Assembly (NCBI GenBank): GCA_037176885.1
Contig: JAWWNJ010000204.1
Location: 124,001-188,000 of the forward strand
Source: Favolaschia claudopus
Taxonomy: Eukaryota; Basidiomycota; Agaricomycetes; Agaricales; Mycenaceae
Length of the DNA stretch: 64,000 nt
Direction of reading: 5' to 3'
Shown one piece after another: positions 52,525 to 62,569 of the stretch. How positions within the stretch are numbered: the first letter of the stretch is position 1; every line of letters begins with the position of its first letter. The notes beneath the pieces are model-generated. The model worked only from the letters and a program-made list of their open reading frames with translations, was not told the origin of the DNA and ran no database searches. Both the position numbers and the translations under genes were made by a program.

Positions 52525-53281
52525 TGGCGGTCAATGTGTCGTTTTAATCAAATGTGTATAAAATGTCCATTCTGAGTGAAAGTAGAAAATAAAGTGAAAA
52601 ACCCTTGAAACTCAACTTTTGTTTGCGAGTGTAAAAACTTTCGCTGAGAGTAGAAAGTTTTTGCGTGCTAGTAGAAAAAGTTTGTGTCGGTCCGAGGTCC
52701 GGTGGCTGTGTCTCTGATGCGAGGTGATGGCCGAGATATTAAGATATTCAACCAGTTGAAACCAGAGAAGACGAGGCAGCATAGATACCTGATATGACCC
52801 TCCAAATGCATTTACAGAGGTAAATAAAATAGTTTTATTTTTTGCTGCTCTGTAGAAAGAGCTAAGTAATGGTCAGCTCAAGGCAGCATGCAAAGAGCTT
52901 CAAATCAAGACTTTTGGCAGTCATTCGAGCCCAGGTCCAGCTAATAGTGCGGTTTTCTTATGAGTGTATAGCAATGGTATAAGCTAGCATGTAAGATACC
53001 AGCAAGGATGGTAGAGCAAAGCTCTGTTGAAGCTGAAGTCCCAATGCCGAATCAGAGATCAATTCATCATCAAGTGCATAGCCACCTCTCTGCGGCCCGC
53101 AACAAACTTTTCACACTCGAGCGCAAAAAGTTTTTACCGTTTTCCAGTTTTATAGCTCAACTCAAAAGAAACATAGATCTCGAATTCCTCCTCTTTTTCT
53201 TCACTTTGTACATTTTATACACCAAATGTCACCAAATACACATTTTCCACAGATTTGATTAAAACGACGGATTGACAGCCA
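52525..53281. mobile_element. TA-flanked inverted-repeat element, 757 bp
   Basis: TGGCGGTCAATGTGTCGTTT (continuing TAATCAAAT) at 52525 is mirrored by ATTTGATTAAAACGAC..TGACAGCCA ending at 53281; TA at 52523-24 and 53282-83. AAAGTTTTTGCG-type words and GTATAAAATGT/ACATTTTATAC recur near both ends. No transposase. Confidence 0.72.
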
Positions 53282-53458
53282 TAGCGCAGCGGCCTTCAGG
53301 TATTGAAATACAGGCCTGTATTTCACGTATAATAACGGCGCCGCAGGCGAAAATTTTTGAGTATAATACGTATTATACATGTATTTTTCTCTGTATTTAA
53401 TGTATTTTGAGTATTGAAAGTCTCCCCTTCACACCCGACCTGTCATCTGTCCTGAGTA

Positions 53459-54068
53459 TATGTCAAAACAGTGGGAGTGGGACTCGGCTATTTAAGCGAG
53501 TCCCACTGTTGATGTGCTGTCCATCAACTGCAATCAAGTGGCGATCAATGAATCAATTTCTCATCAAACATCGGCATTCAGAGCCGGGAACTGTATTTAA
53601 CCTGTTTAATCGATTTCTGGGTGTATCTCTGAGCTGAAAAAATTCTGGTGGGAACATAGTTCCCCCCAGACCCCCCTCCTTTTGCCTGACGGCACATATT
53701 TATAGTTCTTTTCGATATTTCGCATTTTTCTTTGCTGTTTTCTGGCAAATTTAATTCATGTAGCGCGGGGGAGACCCCCGCGGAGCCCCCTTGACGCTCG
53801 CCGCTAGGCCCACTGCGTGGTGCTGTCGCTCGCCGCTGGGCCCACTGCGTGGTGCTTCCGCTCGCCGCGGAGGCCCACTGCGTGGGGCCAGGAATATTTT
53901 AAAGGGTCGGGGCGTGTTTTTTCTGCTAATTACGTGCCATTGATTCAAATCAGTTCTACTGATGTGCCGGAAAGCCGAGTCCCACTATCAGAGCTCATCC
54001 GAGCATCCGAGTCCCACTATCAGCCTTTATCCGGGGTTTACCCGAGTCCCACTCCCATCCTTTTGACC
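53459..54068. mobile_element. Inverted-repeat element with GAGTCCCACT repeats
   Basis: GTGGGAGTGGGACTCGG near the left end is mirrored by CCGAGTCCCACTCCCATCC near the right; TGTCAAAAC and CTTTTGACCA extend the termini. The word GAGTCCCACT occurs at least six times in both orientations. A GC-rich SINE-body fragment (53757-53915) lies inside. TSD not resolved. Confidence 0.55.
53757..53915 (-). repeat. SINE GC-rich body, three tandem sub-units
   Basis: On the minus strand GCACCACGCAGTGGGCC..GCGGCGAGCG is repeated three times in tandem; the same word is present in the SINE body at 49420-49470. No tRNA-like head here. Confidence 0.65.
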
Positions 54069-54154
54069 ATTCCTCCATCTGTCCCGATACAGCTGCATAA
54101 ATCGGCTGCCGAGCCGATGAGTTGCACATCCAACATCAGAGTTGCAGTTTACCA

Positions 54155-54588
54155 CTGGCCTGCAGAAGGGGGAGCTTGCGCAAATCTGTATCGATATCAC
54201 AAATGCACATTGGAGTAAAGGAAGTTGAACAAGAAATTATAAACTACGTTGAAGTAGATTAAGTTTCAGACTAAAGTCCATTCTTTGGCTGTGAACGGTA
54301 AATCTTGGGGTAAATGTAAGTTGAGCTCTCCATGTATCAGTCTCAAGCAGCCGCATTGAATCTGTTACATTAGCTTAGCTTTTTTCAGTCGTCCCCAGTG
54401 AAAACTCGTTTGAAACGCAATTTCAGCCAAAGTATTGAAGCTTGACGCGTGAAATTGAAATGACCACAAATGAAAGTCCCGATGAAAGCATGTGCGTGTC
54501 TGTCAAAACGGTGTTCCCATCACCAACCATCACTCGGGATCAAGCGGACTCTCTCTGGATCAATCGGAAATCTCTCGCATCACTCGGA
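54155..54588 (+). repeat. R1 family repeat, copy 4 (5' part)
   Basis: CTGCAGAAGGGGGAGCTTGC followed by an alignment with 2466-2975 (GAACAAGAAATTATAAACTA, TGTTACATTAGCT, GTGAAAACTCGTT, TTGACGCGTGAAAT). The 3' hairpin end is missing; the copy joins Gypsy pol directly at about 54588. Confidence 0.75.
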
Positions 54589-55044
54589 CTCACCATCTCC
54601 CAGCGTCTGGCTGAGGCATACGCCAAAAACTCAGCCCCGGCGCGCTCGGACGTTCCCGAATGGGCCCGAGAGTTTGACGATGTTTACAACAAGGAGTCCT
54701 TTGACTCGCTGCCTGAACACCGATCCTGGGACCATGCCATTGAGCTCGTGCCGAACTCTAAACCCACGAACTGCAAGGTCTACCCAATCTCGCCTCTCGA
54801 ACAGAAGGAACTTGATGCCTTCATCGAGGAGGGACTTGGCACTGGCCGGATTCGACCGTCAAAATCACCTATGGCCTCGCCCGTCTTCTTTGTCAAGAAG
54901 AAGGACGGCGGACTTAGGTTCGTACAGGACTATCGAGCTTTAAACACTATGACCGTGAAGAATCGTTACCCGCTCCCCTTAATCAACGACCTCATCAACC
55001 GACTCAGGGGAGCCCGGTACTTCACGAAGCTCGATGTCCGGTGG
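54589..55044 (+). pseudogene. Gypsy pol fragment (linker and RT fingers/palm start)
   Basis: [78 protein letters not shown] and FTKLDVRW are almost identical to the minus-strand Gypsy at 33.8-35.3 kb and lack that copy's insertion. The frame stops being pol exactly at TGG (55042-55044), where LTR sequence begins. Confidence 0.88.
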
Positions 55045-55124
55045 TGTCAGGGGAACCCCTGTTCTGCGCAGCATGACGCAAAGGGACTTGGGCACTTCTG
55101 CCCAAGTCCCATTACATTATTGTT
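55045..55124 (+). mobile_element. Gypsy LTR 5' fragment (80 bp)
   Basis: It begins at the exact LTR start TGTCAGGGGAACCCCTGTTC and continues to CCCATTACATTATT, matching the 37.4-kb LTR, then is truncated. It shows the empty site for the hAT-like element 37784-38452. Confidence 0.85.
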
Positions 55125-56854
55125 TGACCAAAAAATATGAACTCAAAAAAACTGTTAGAGGTGGTATAGGATGAATCAAGCACCAATAATCTATTACAAT
55201 CCAGCAAAGAGGCACATGCATCATATCCTCCGTTCCCTCTGATATCAAATACAGTCGTAAACTGGGAACAACGTAACGTAGAAGAGCAAAACGCATATTC
55301 CGTACCCGCGGACATTTTGGCGAGCTGGAATTTGCACTCTCCCGCTATTTTTGAGGTCGCTGAATTCAATGGACCACTTTTTGGAGCCTAAAAATTACTT
55401 CCCTGGGCAGTGGGAGCGCAATTTGTCGAAAATGCCCAATTTTGGAAGAAAGTTTGTGATTTCCCCAACCCTTTGAAGATCTCCATGGAAAATTTGGTGT
55501 CTAAAAAGTCCCCACAAACCATATTTCCCATTGGCAAAAAGATTGGACCGAATAGCTTCTTTGAAGGGCTAGAACCAGCTGGTTTGTTGCTGATTTTTGA
55601 TTTTTTCAGCTGAATTGTGAATTTTGCCTTGCAATATAAACACCACCTGGTGTTTCTGTGCATGCTTGATTTGTGGTATGATACCTCTAGGGCCTAAATA
55701 TACATGTGTCGGAAAAACCCTGGGCAGCTTGTGTCAGCTCGTAAGTCAATATAAGCCGCCATGAGGTCATAATCCATAAGGGGATTATACGGGATTTAAG
55801 TGTCTACAAGCCATTACTGTGCATTTCCGCGCATTACCGCACATTTAAGAAACGAAGGGCTCAATTATCATAACAAAAACATATATTCATAGGCTACGAC
55901 AACGGCTAGGTGCTACCCGCCACAGCACGGATCGCCTACGAGGTAACCTCGACTTGGAATCCGATGCCGGAACTACCTATGAGCAAACGCTGTCCAAACG
56001 TACCACACGAATCATACCCGATGCAACACAGGGCTGGAAAGCGGTCATTAGAACCGGAAGAACAGAGAAGAGACTGCTAAACGCACCGATGATACTAAAT
56101 GGTGACAAGAATTGATTCCAGAGAATTCAGACAATTTCAGACACAACTAAAAGTCGACTGGGGCGACAACTCACCGGGGAACCCGCGAACATTTGGCCCT
56201 CGTAGTACACCTCAAACTTCGACAGAACCAGCGGGGAAGGTTGGGGGAAGGACAATTTCGTAGACCGCGCCGACTGTAAGGTAAGGTGAAAGAGACTTTC
56301 AAAGAGTTCGAACGACGGAAGACGTGATTCGAAGGCAGACGTGGATCACAGGAGGTGGTAGCACCAAGAGGACGACCTGAATACGAGACTTGTGCGGTAG
56401 TTGTGGTGGTGGTTGGGGAGGAAGAGGCGTGGGACGCTTTCCGCAGCACCTCTTGGTATTTGTGAAGGCCAGCTGTGGAGTCTGTGTGAAGGTGCCGTAA
56501 GCGATCCCGGCAACGCCGGCAACATAGAGCAATGCTCTATGTTGTCGCGGGGAAGGATTCTAGCTCTGTTTGCTGTTGTTGCTCTTCTACGTTATTTGGC
56601 CCATTTGGGTGGAGCCAAACTTTGGCCCTTGAACTCACTCAAAACAGACTGCATCGACCCCTAATTTTTGACGAATCTGCGGAACGGATGCGGGGCTATT
56701 ACCCTAGCACAAAAAACTCAGAGTTTTGGTGCATTTTTCATCGAATAATGCGCGGGAAAGCTAATCGTTGCGCTTCCCATGGCCAGTTTACGACTGTACA
56801 GCCAAAGCTGATCGTTCCAAATACTCTCTCCGCGCTGTCTGTCCTAAAGTAGGT
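55125..56854. other. Non-coding stretch
   Basis: It contains the repeat 55265-55475 (listed). A 24-bp perfect palindrome ACATAGAGCAATGCTCTATGT lies at about 56521-56541. A minus-strand frame at 56171-56449 (Ser/Thr-rich) is unassigned. Confidence 0.35.
55265..55475 (+). repeat. Dispersed repeat shared with 15840-16025
   Basis: Same ordered blocks as the 15.8-kb copy. It continues past the point where that copy is cut by GC-rich sequence. Confidence 0.7.
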
Positions 56855-57192
56855 CAAAAGGTGATGAGAGCGCGATGAGCGGCCGTGAACAAGTGAGTCG
56901 GAGTCAGCTAGAGTATATTAGAGAGCTAGTCGACGTGGGGAACAAGTGACTAGTACCTAGAGTATATTAGAGACTACAAGGACTGTGAGTAGAAAGTAGA
57001 AAGTAAAGTAAAGGTATACGCACGCTAGTCGACGTGGGGAACAAGTGACTAGCGGGCAGCAAAGGTAACGAGCAGTATATAAGGTAGTGAAGGGGATGGT
57101 GATGGCGATGCGACGGTACGGGTGCAAAGGATGATGAAACGACGAAAAGAAATCGGAACGGAGTGGAAGCTCACGGATCAATCCTACAACAT
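56855..57192 (-). mobile_element. LTR-like promoter/leader region (solo or truncated)
   Basis: On the minus strand it begins about TGTTGTAGGATTGATCCG (57192), has a TATA box CTTATATACTG at 57083-57073 and, 25 bp on, the duplicated leader at 57052-56908. This is the order of U3, TATA, R. The 3' border is not fixed and no internal region follows. Confidence 0.5.
56908..57052 (-). other. LTR leader: intron-bearing unit followed by its processed copy
   Basis: Minus strand: 29-bp block (57052-57024, CTAGTCACTTG..GACTAGC), 50-nt insert (57023-56974) beginning GTGCGT and ending CTTGTAG, 17-bp block TCTCTAATATACTCTAG (56973-56957), linker GTA, then the 29- and 17-bp blocks again (56953-56925, 56924-56908) joined with no insert and no mismatch. 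The second copy equals the spliced form of the first. The sequence is unrelated to the two Copia-side examples. Confidence 0.8.
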
Positions 57193-58151
57193 GTCCCGTG
57201 CCTTATAAGAAAGCGGTTCCGTTGGAAGGTGAGGACGATTATCTCGAGCTCTCTGATGTCGCCAGCTGACCGACGCCTACGGCGCGGGCGAGTCGGGGCA
57301 GTGCGAGTACGGCCTGGCCCTAAATTGCCATGGCGTCAGGCAAGCGTCAGGCATTCAGTGCCATTCAGGTTGAGAAACTGTTGGCAGCGGATCATTTAGA
57401 CGAAGATAACCTGATGATGGCGAGCTCCAGGGTAGGATTCGGAGACGACAATGGCGAGAACGCGTTACTTGTCCACCCCAAAAAAAATTCATTTGTTTGT
57501 TCCTAAGGCCTTAATTAGGCCTTAATATGATATTAAGCCCTTAGCCGCTGAGGTTGCCCTTAATAAGGCCTAAAGAAGGAACACTGGAACTTGATCCAGC
57601 CCAACCGTTTGAACCGTTTACAAACTGTTTCCAAACTGTTTCCGACTTCGAGCAAATTAAATGGAAACGAAAACGGATATTACCGTTTACATACAAACGG
57701 AAATGGTTGGAGCCTTACCGAGGAGTGGAAGGGTGAGGTAATGGTTTGATGAGGGACTTAGGCAAATTTTCGAAAGAGCCAGCCGAAACACGGGAGAGTC
57801 TGCAGAGGCCAGAGCAGGATGTCGGGGGAACGTTTGAGGATGTTCCTAAAACATTTCGTGAATGTTGATGGGATGTTGGCCACCGCACATCAAAGGGACA
57901 TCGCCGAGGCGAGCTTCTCGGAGCGCCGGGCTCAGATGTCCAGTCCACATCATCTCAGTGTACGTCCAAGACTTTATATACGTTTGAACGACTATCTTCA
58001 AAAAAGTTTATGAATCTTGTTTACGAGACTAATTGAACACTAATGTAAGTACTTACGTTTATTGATTTGTCACGAAGTGTGGTCCGCTATCATACAAGTG
58101 AATTACATTGCTTCAGTAGCGAAGCGCAAACTGAATTGCTGTGCACTTGCT
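57193..58151. other. Non-coding stretch; hAT-like end at 57700
   Basis: AAATGGTTGGAGCCTTA at 57700-57716, preceded by AACCGTTT/AAACGGA words, matches the right end of the hAT-like element at 42940; the left end was not fixed. CTTAATAAGGCC/GGCCTTAAT words cluster at 57505-57575. No gene. Confidence 0.4.
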
Positions 58152-59721
58152 TCATCCGTTACTTGCTGCGTTGACTAATTGACTGAGGACACTCAACCCA
58201 GCCGAGATGCTAGCATTCTCTTGCGCAAGCTGGAGGCAGTCATGGAGATAAGCGGCCACTCGCTGCAAGCGTTCCACCTCAGCCGTGAGTGTGGCCAATT
58301 CAGCCTTTCTGTTGTCTCGTGATCTCTGAGCGTTCAGCCGGTTGCGCTCGCGGACTAGGGGATCGACTGTGCGTCTAGGTTTGTCGGCAACGTTCGTGCT
58401 CGTGCCATTATCCAGGGCCTGGGTAGCGTGATATGCGCGCGGTGCATGCACGCCTGCTGCTGCTAAATCAGCTACCTCGCTGTCCCGTAATCCCTCGACT
58501 TCACTGAGTCCGGCTTTTGCAGAGGAATGGGTAGAGGTGCCTTCATCCGGGTCCCAGAGGGGATCATGGCTACTACTTGAAGTCGCTGTGGAACTCTGCC
58601 GGTCGTCACGAACCACCAGACGGATCTTTGTGGGGCGAGGATTCTGGGACCGCACAGAAGCCGGAATTCGCTCTTGTGGTGGGCGAGGGGGTAAGAGGCG
58701 AAGTTTTCGCGACGGTATCGGAGTGAGATTGAGAGGCTTTTGAGAACCTGTTGACCGGCGACGTAGCGAACGCATGGCTCTGGCAGTCGGATGGGAACGC
58801 GGGCGAAAACATTGATAAGCGTCCTCTGAGAAACTCTTTTCATGGTACTGCAGCCACCGAAATCAAGTTCAACCCGGTATGCAGAGGCTGATATTCATAC
58901 ATTGTGAGATGGTCTGAGTTTGCTATTGTCCAAAAGGGTTCGTCGGTGTCTCCAATGGGGATAGACCTGTTGCGCAATGTAGACCAGGGAATGTGGCGGT
59001 GGCACCCAGGACGGCACCATGCCCGACGCAAAGCAGGTGGCTGCTAGTTTCGAAGAGAACAAGATCATGTATGAAGCCCAATCCCGTGGTTCCTGTCGAG
59101 CAGCAATAAGGATACTTCGACCGCAGACCTCAGCTGGTATCACCTGGAGACCTGTGAGCTGCTCGAAGATACCCATCACCAACTCCATGTCGTCTTCAGA
59201 TATGGTCTTGCCGTTTGCCACTTGGTTATTGCTCTGTAGCCAGTCCGCATCAGTTTCATCGAGCAAGTATCCGTCCCCGCTTAAAACGTTGCCAAAGTCG
59301 AGTTCCTTCTCCGTGTTGATGTAGACTTCAGAGTCTCGCCACTGCAGTGGAGGGTATAGTTGAGTATAGTGTTCATCAGAGAGCTGCAGCGTGCCCGGCG
59401 TGGGGATGAGACTTCCCGCGACCTTTAAAGCGGATTGTAGATGATGCTCCTGCCGCTAATTTAGGAGCAGCACAAACTTGAGGCCAAAAGCCAGACCTGA
59501 ACGTCGTCGATGTCCACGTATCCTATGTCGCCAGCCGAGATTTTGGGTGCATCGTCATCCCAAGCGATGTCCAACGTGTCTTCTCTCCTAACGCTGAGCC
59601 TCTGTTTTTTAGAGATTTTTAGCTTTCTGCGACGACTGTTGTCGGGAGCAGTATGATGAGCGATAGGGATCGAAGAGCAGCAGGTGGGACTGGGGAGGTA
59701 AACGCAATCTAAAAGGCGCAT
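58152..59721 (-). CDS. Enhancer-of-polycomb-like (Epl1-type) protein with C-terminal bZIP
   Basis: Exons 59721-59497, 59455-58901 and 58847-58152 (introns 41 and 53 nt, GT-AG) give 491 codons. N-terminal basic RRKLKISKKQRLSV and DDDAPKISAGDIGYVDIDDV, then QEHHLQSALKVAG..IPTPG, LYPPLQWRDSEVYI, DETDADWLQSNN, ISEDDMELVMGIFEQLTG, MVPSWVPPPHSLVYIAQQVY-PHWRHRR and EDAYQCFRPRS are the ordered landmarks of the EPc domain. Epl1 is the scaffold of the NuA4/piccolo H4-H2A acetyltransferase in the nucleus. The last exon continues without a stop through a Ser-rich linker to a bZIP: basic RERNRLNAQRSRDNRKAEL (N-x7-R), then leucines every seventh residue (LATLTAEVERLQ..LHDCLQL). An Epl1-bZIP fusion is unusual. 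All splice sites and frames are intact. The start is the first ATG in frame; a GC-rich repeat begins only 44 bp upstream. Confidence 0.85.
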
Positions 59722-59762
59722 TTTCCAATCAGTGCCAGCACGTGACCAATACGTGTCTGGTT
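59722..59762 (-). promoter_or_regulatory. Compact upstream region of the Epl1-bZIP gene
   Basis: Between the ATG and the GC-rich repeat only about 40 bp remain. It holds a palindromic E-box CACGTG and two CCAAT boxes in inverted orientation relative to the gene (CCAATCAGTG and CCAATACGTG on the plus strand). Either the promoter is this short or the repeat has displaced it. Confidence 0.4.
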
Positions 59763-59764
59763 CC

Positions 59765-60045
59765 CACTAAAATGACAAGCTTAAGCACCCCGCCTTCGGC
59801 AGGGCCGGCTCGCTGCGCTCGTGTCCCTCCCTACGGCTGGTGCACAGCTTGTCGGGGCTCCGCCCCAAACCCCGCGGGTTTTTTTCTTGCTGGATTGCGT
59901 GCCCTCGGCGCCGCGCACCGCGAGTGCAGCGAGCGGTAGTGGGGAAGGTTCGTGGGAACCGGGAGCAACATCTCGACAGCCGGCAGCGACATCTCGACAT
60001 GGTCCCGTGGTTTCGTGTCAAAGTCACGTTACTTTTCACGTGAGC
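59765..60045 (+). repeat. GC-rich repeat cluster, copy a
   Basis: ACAAGCTTAAGCACCCCGCC start, CGGGGCTCCGCCCCAAACCC, then a variant tail with GGGAGCAACATCTCGACAGC and TTTTCACGTGA. Near-identical to copy at 61808-62095. Confidence 0.75.
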
Positions 60046-60054
60046 TGATCCTTG

Positions 60055-60310
60055 ACGAGCTTTAGCTCCCTGCCTTCGGCACGGGCCACTCGCTGCGCTC
60101 GCGGCGTGCCTACGGCGGTCACACAGCTCGTCGGGGCTGCCGCCCCAAACCCCGCAGTGAATTGCTTGCCGACGGCGCCGCACTGCCGCTCGCTGCACTC
60201 GCCAGCGCGCGTCGCCGCGGAGATCTCACGGCTTGACAGAAAGTCACGGGGTGAATTCCCTTTCCTGGAGCTAAGGCTGTGCCGTGCTCTTTTAAAGTAT
60301 AGGATAGGAT
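60055..60310 (+). repeat. GC-rich repeat cluster, copy b
   Basis: Sub-family start GAGCTTTAGCTCCCTGCCTT; ends CCGTGCTCTTTTAAAGTATA then GGATA. Contains the TTGACAGAAAGTCACGGGG block in reverse of copy a's TTTCTGTCAAAGTCACG. Confidence 0.75.
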
Positions 60311-60344
60311 AATAAGGACACTAAGTATCTTAGTACGGTATCTA

Positions 60345-60680
60345 GACAAGCTTTAGCTCCCTGCTTCCGGCACGGCCGCCTCGCTGCGCTCGCCGACCTC
60401 CCTCCGTTCGGTCACACAGCCTGTTGGGCTGGCCGCCCCAAACCCCGCTGCGCTCGCTCCGCTCGCGACGTCTAGTACGATCTCAACATCTCGACATTGA
60501 CCCCGTGATTTTCTGTCAAAAGTCACGCGACTGATGGCCTGGCCCTCTTTTCAAGTACGAGCTTTAGCTCCCTGCCTTCGGCACGGACCACTCGCTGCGC
60601 TCGCGGCGTGCCTACGGCGGTCACACAGCTCGTCGGGGCTGCCGCCCCAAACCCCGCCCTGAATTGTGCCGCTCGCTACG
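60345..60680 (+). repeat. GC-rich repeat cluster, copies c and d
   Basis: ACAAGCTTTAGCTCCCTGC at 60348 runs to the TTTCTGTCAAAAGTCACGCG block near 60528; a second, shorter unit starts GAGCTTTAGCTCCC at 60560 and is cut near 60680. Confidence 0.7.
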
Positions 60681-60683
60681 CTC

Positions 60684-61013
60684 GTCCTATACTTTAAAAG
60701 AGAATGGCACAGCCTCAGCTCCAGGAAAGGGAATTCACCCCGTGACTTTCTGTCAAACCGTGAGATCTCCGCGGCGACGCGCGCTGGCGAGTGCAGCGAG
60801 CGGCAGTGCGGCGCCGTCGGGATTCGGCAAGCAATTCAATGCGGGGTTTGGGGCGGCAGCCCCGACGAGCTGTGTGACCGCCGTAGGCACGCCGCGAGCG
60901 CAGCGAGTGGCCCGTGCCGACCGTGGGATTCCCAAGCTTTGACAGAAAGTCACGGGATGAATTCCCTTTCCTGGAGTTGAGGCTGTGCCGTGCTCTTTTA
61001 AAGTATAATAATA
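60684..61013 (-). repeat. GC-rich repeat cluster, inverted copy with inverted tails
   Basis: CCTATACTTTAAAAGAG..GGCACAGCCTCAGCTCCAGG at 60684 is mirrored by CCTGGAG..GGCTGTGCCGTGCTCTTTTA ending at about 61013, so the copy is bounded by ~75-bp inverted arms. The centre is a reverse copy of unit b. Confidence 0.72.
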
Positions 61014-61589
61014 GGATGATAGCGGACCTAACTTCGTGACAAGTCGGTTACCCAATTTGGAAATCATTACTGTGACCTCACCTTTTACCTAGGTGAATTG
61101 AAAATTGTGTAGAAAGCACTCTAAGAATGCCAGCTAAACATCCCCCGGTGCAAAAGTTTGAAAAGTTGAAAAAATTATTTCTGCTCCCCGGATTTCGCGC
61201 TTTTGGTCCGGGCCGACCGGTAACCGGTGGCCCTGTGATCCCATCAACGCATCAAATAGCCGCCGAGCAGACGAACAAAAAGCAAACAACCTTGAACTAA
61301 ATGGTTCACAGTATCAGGGGAGTCTAATACCATCACAGAGCAATCCGGTGCTGTTTGGAGGGTAAATTGCAAATTTTTCAGCGCAAAATCACAAGTTACA
61401 TAGGTACACACAATTTTGAAAATTTCCGCAAAAAATTCGCGCTTTTCTAACCCTAGGTTAGGGTTACTCCGTTTTCTCTGAAATGAAAATTTTACTTATA
61501 AACCCACCCTATGTTCCTGCTAAATCTCAAATCTTGAAGAATTTCAACCAAAATTACGGCTTGACATGAAGTTCTGTCCGCTATCATAC
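61014..61589. other. AT-rich spacer between GC-repeat copies
   Basis: Non-coding. GTCCGCTATCATACAAG at 61576 also occurs at 58081 beside a different downstream sequence; this may mark a shared insertion target. Confidence 0.3.
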
Positions 61590-61805
61590 AAGCTTAAGCA
61601 CCCCGCCTTCGGCAGGGCAAGCTTTAGCTCCCTGCCTCCGGCACGGCCGACTCGCTGCGCTCGCCGGCCTCCCTCCGTTCGGTCACACAGCTTGTTGGGG
61701 CTGGCCGCCCCAAACCCCGCTGCGCTCGCTCCGCTCGCGACGTCTCGTACGATCTCAACATCTCGACATTGACCCCGTGACTTTCTGTCAAAAGTCACGC
61801 GACTG
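61590..61805 (+). repeat. GC-rich repeat cluster, copies e (two starts fused)
   Basis: A 30-bp start of one sub-family (ACAAGCTTAAGCACCCCGCC..GCAGGG) is followed at once by the start of the other (CAAGCTTTAGCTCCCTGCCT), so one copy inserted into, or replaced, another. Confidence 0.7.
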
Positions 61806-61807
61806 AT

Positions 61808-62095
61808 GGCCTGGCCCTCTTCCCGCCTTCGGCAGGGCCGGCTCGCTGCGGTCCCTACCTACGGCTGGTGCACAGCTTGTCGGGGCTCCGCCCCAAACCC
61901 CGCGGGTTTTTTTCTTGCTGGATTGCGTGCCCTCGGCGCCGCACTACCGCTCGCTGCACTCGCGGTGCGCGACGCCGTCGGGAAGGTTCGTGGGAACCGG
62001 GAGCAACATCTCGACAGCCGGCAGCGACATCTCGACATGGTCCCGTGGTTTCGTGTCAAAGTCACGTTACTTTTCACGTGAGCTGATCCTTGTGT
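61808..62095 (+). repeat. GC-rich repeat cluster, copy f
   Basis: Matches copy a (59765-60045) over nearly its full length; ends GTGTTTTCATGTA. Confidence 0.75.
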
Positions 62096-62101
62096 TTTCA
62101 T

Positions 62102-62365
62102 GTACAAGCTTAAGCACCCCGCCTTCGGCAGGGCCGGCTCGCTGCGCTCGCGTCCCTACCTACGGGGGGTACACAGCTTGTCGGGGCTCCGCCCCAAACC
62201 CCGCCTGAATTTTTTTTGCTGGATTGCTTGCCCGCGGCGCCGCACTGCCGCTCGCTGCACTCGCCGGCGCGCGGCGCCGGGGAACGCGTGTGAAAAGTCA
62301 CCTGCTTTTTCACGTGAATTATCACGGGACCTGCGGTCCCGTAGTGTCTTTTATTATAGATAGGA
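62102..62365 (+). repeat. GC-rich repeat cluster, copy g
   Basis: Matches 11755-12026 through CCGGCGCGCGGCGCCGG, then has a different tail (TTTTCACGTGAATTATCACG). Ends near TATAGATAGGA. Confidence 0.75.
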
Positions 62366-62366
62366 C

Positions 62367-62552
62367 GAGCTTTAGCTCCCTGCCTTCGGCACGGAGTCGC
62401 TCGCTGCGCTCGCGGCGTGCCTACGGCGGTCGCACAGCTCGTCGGGGCTGCCGCCCCAAACCCCGCATTGCCGAATGGCGTGGGTAAATCCACGTGCTGC
62501 GCACGTGGTTTCCTGTCAAAGGCTGTGCCGTGCTCTTTTAAAGTATAGGATA
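62367..62552 (+). repeat. GC-rich repeat cluster, copy h
   Basis: GAGCTTTAGCTCCCTGCCTT start; GTGCTGCGCAC palindrome near 62493; ends CCGTGCTCTTTTAAAGTATA then GGATA, as copy b. Confidence 0.75.
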
Positions 62553-62569
62553 CGTTTTGATCAGTAAAT

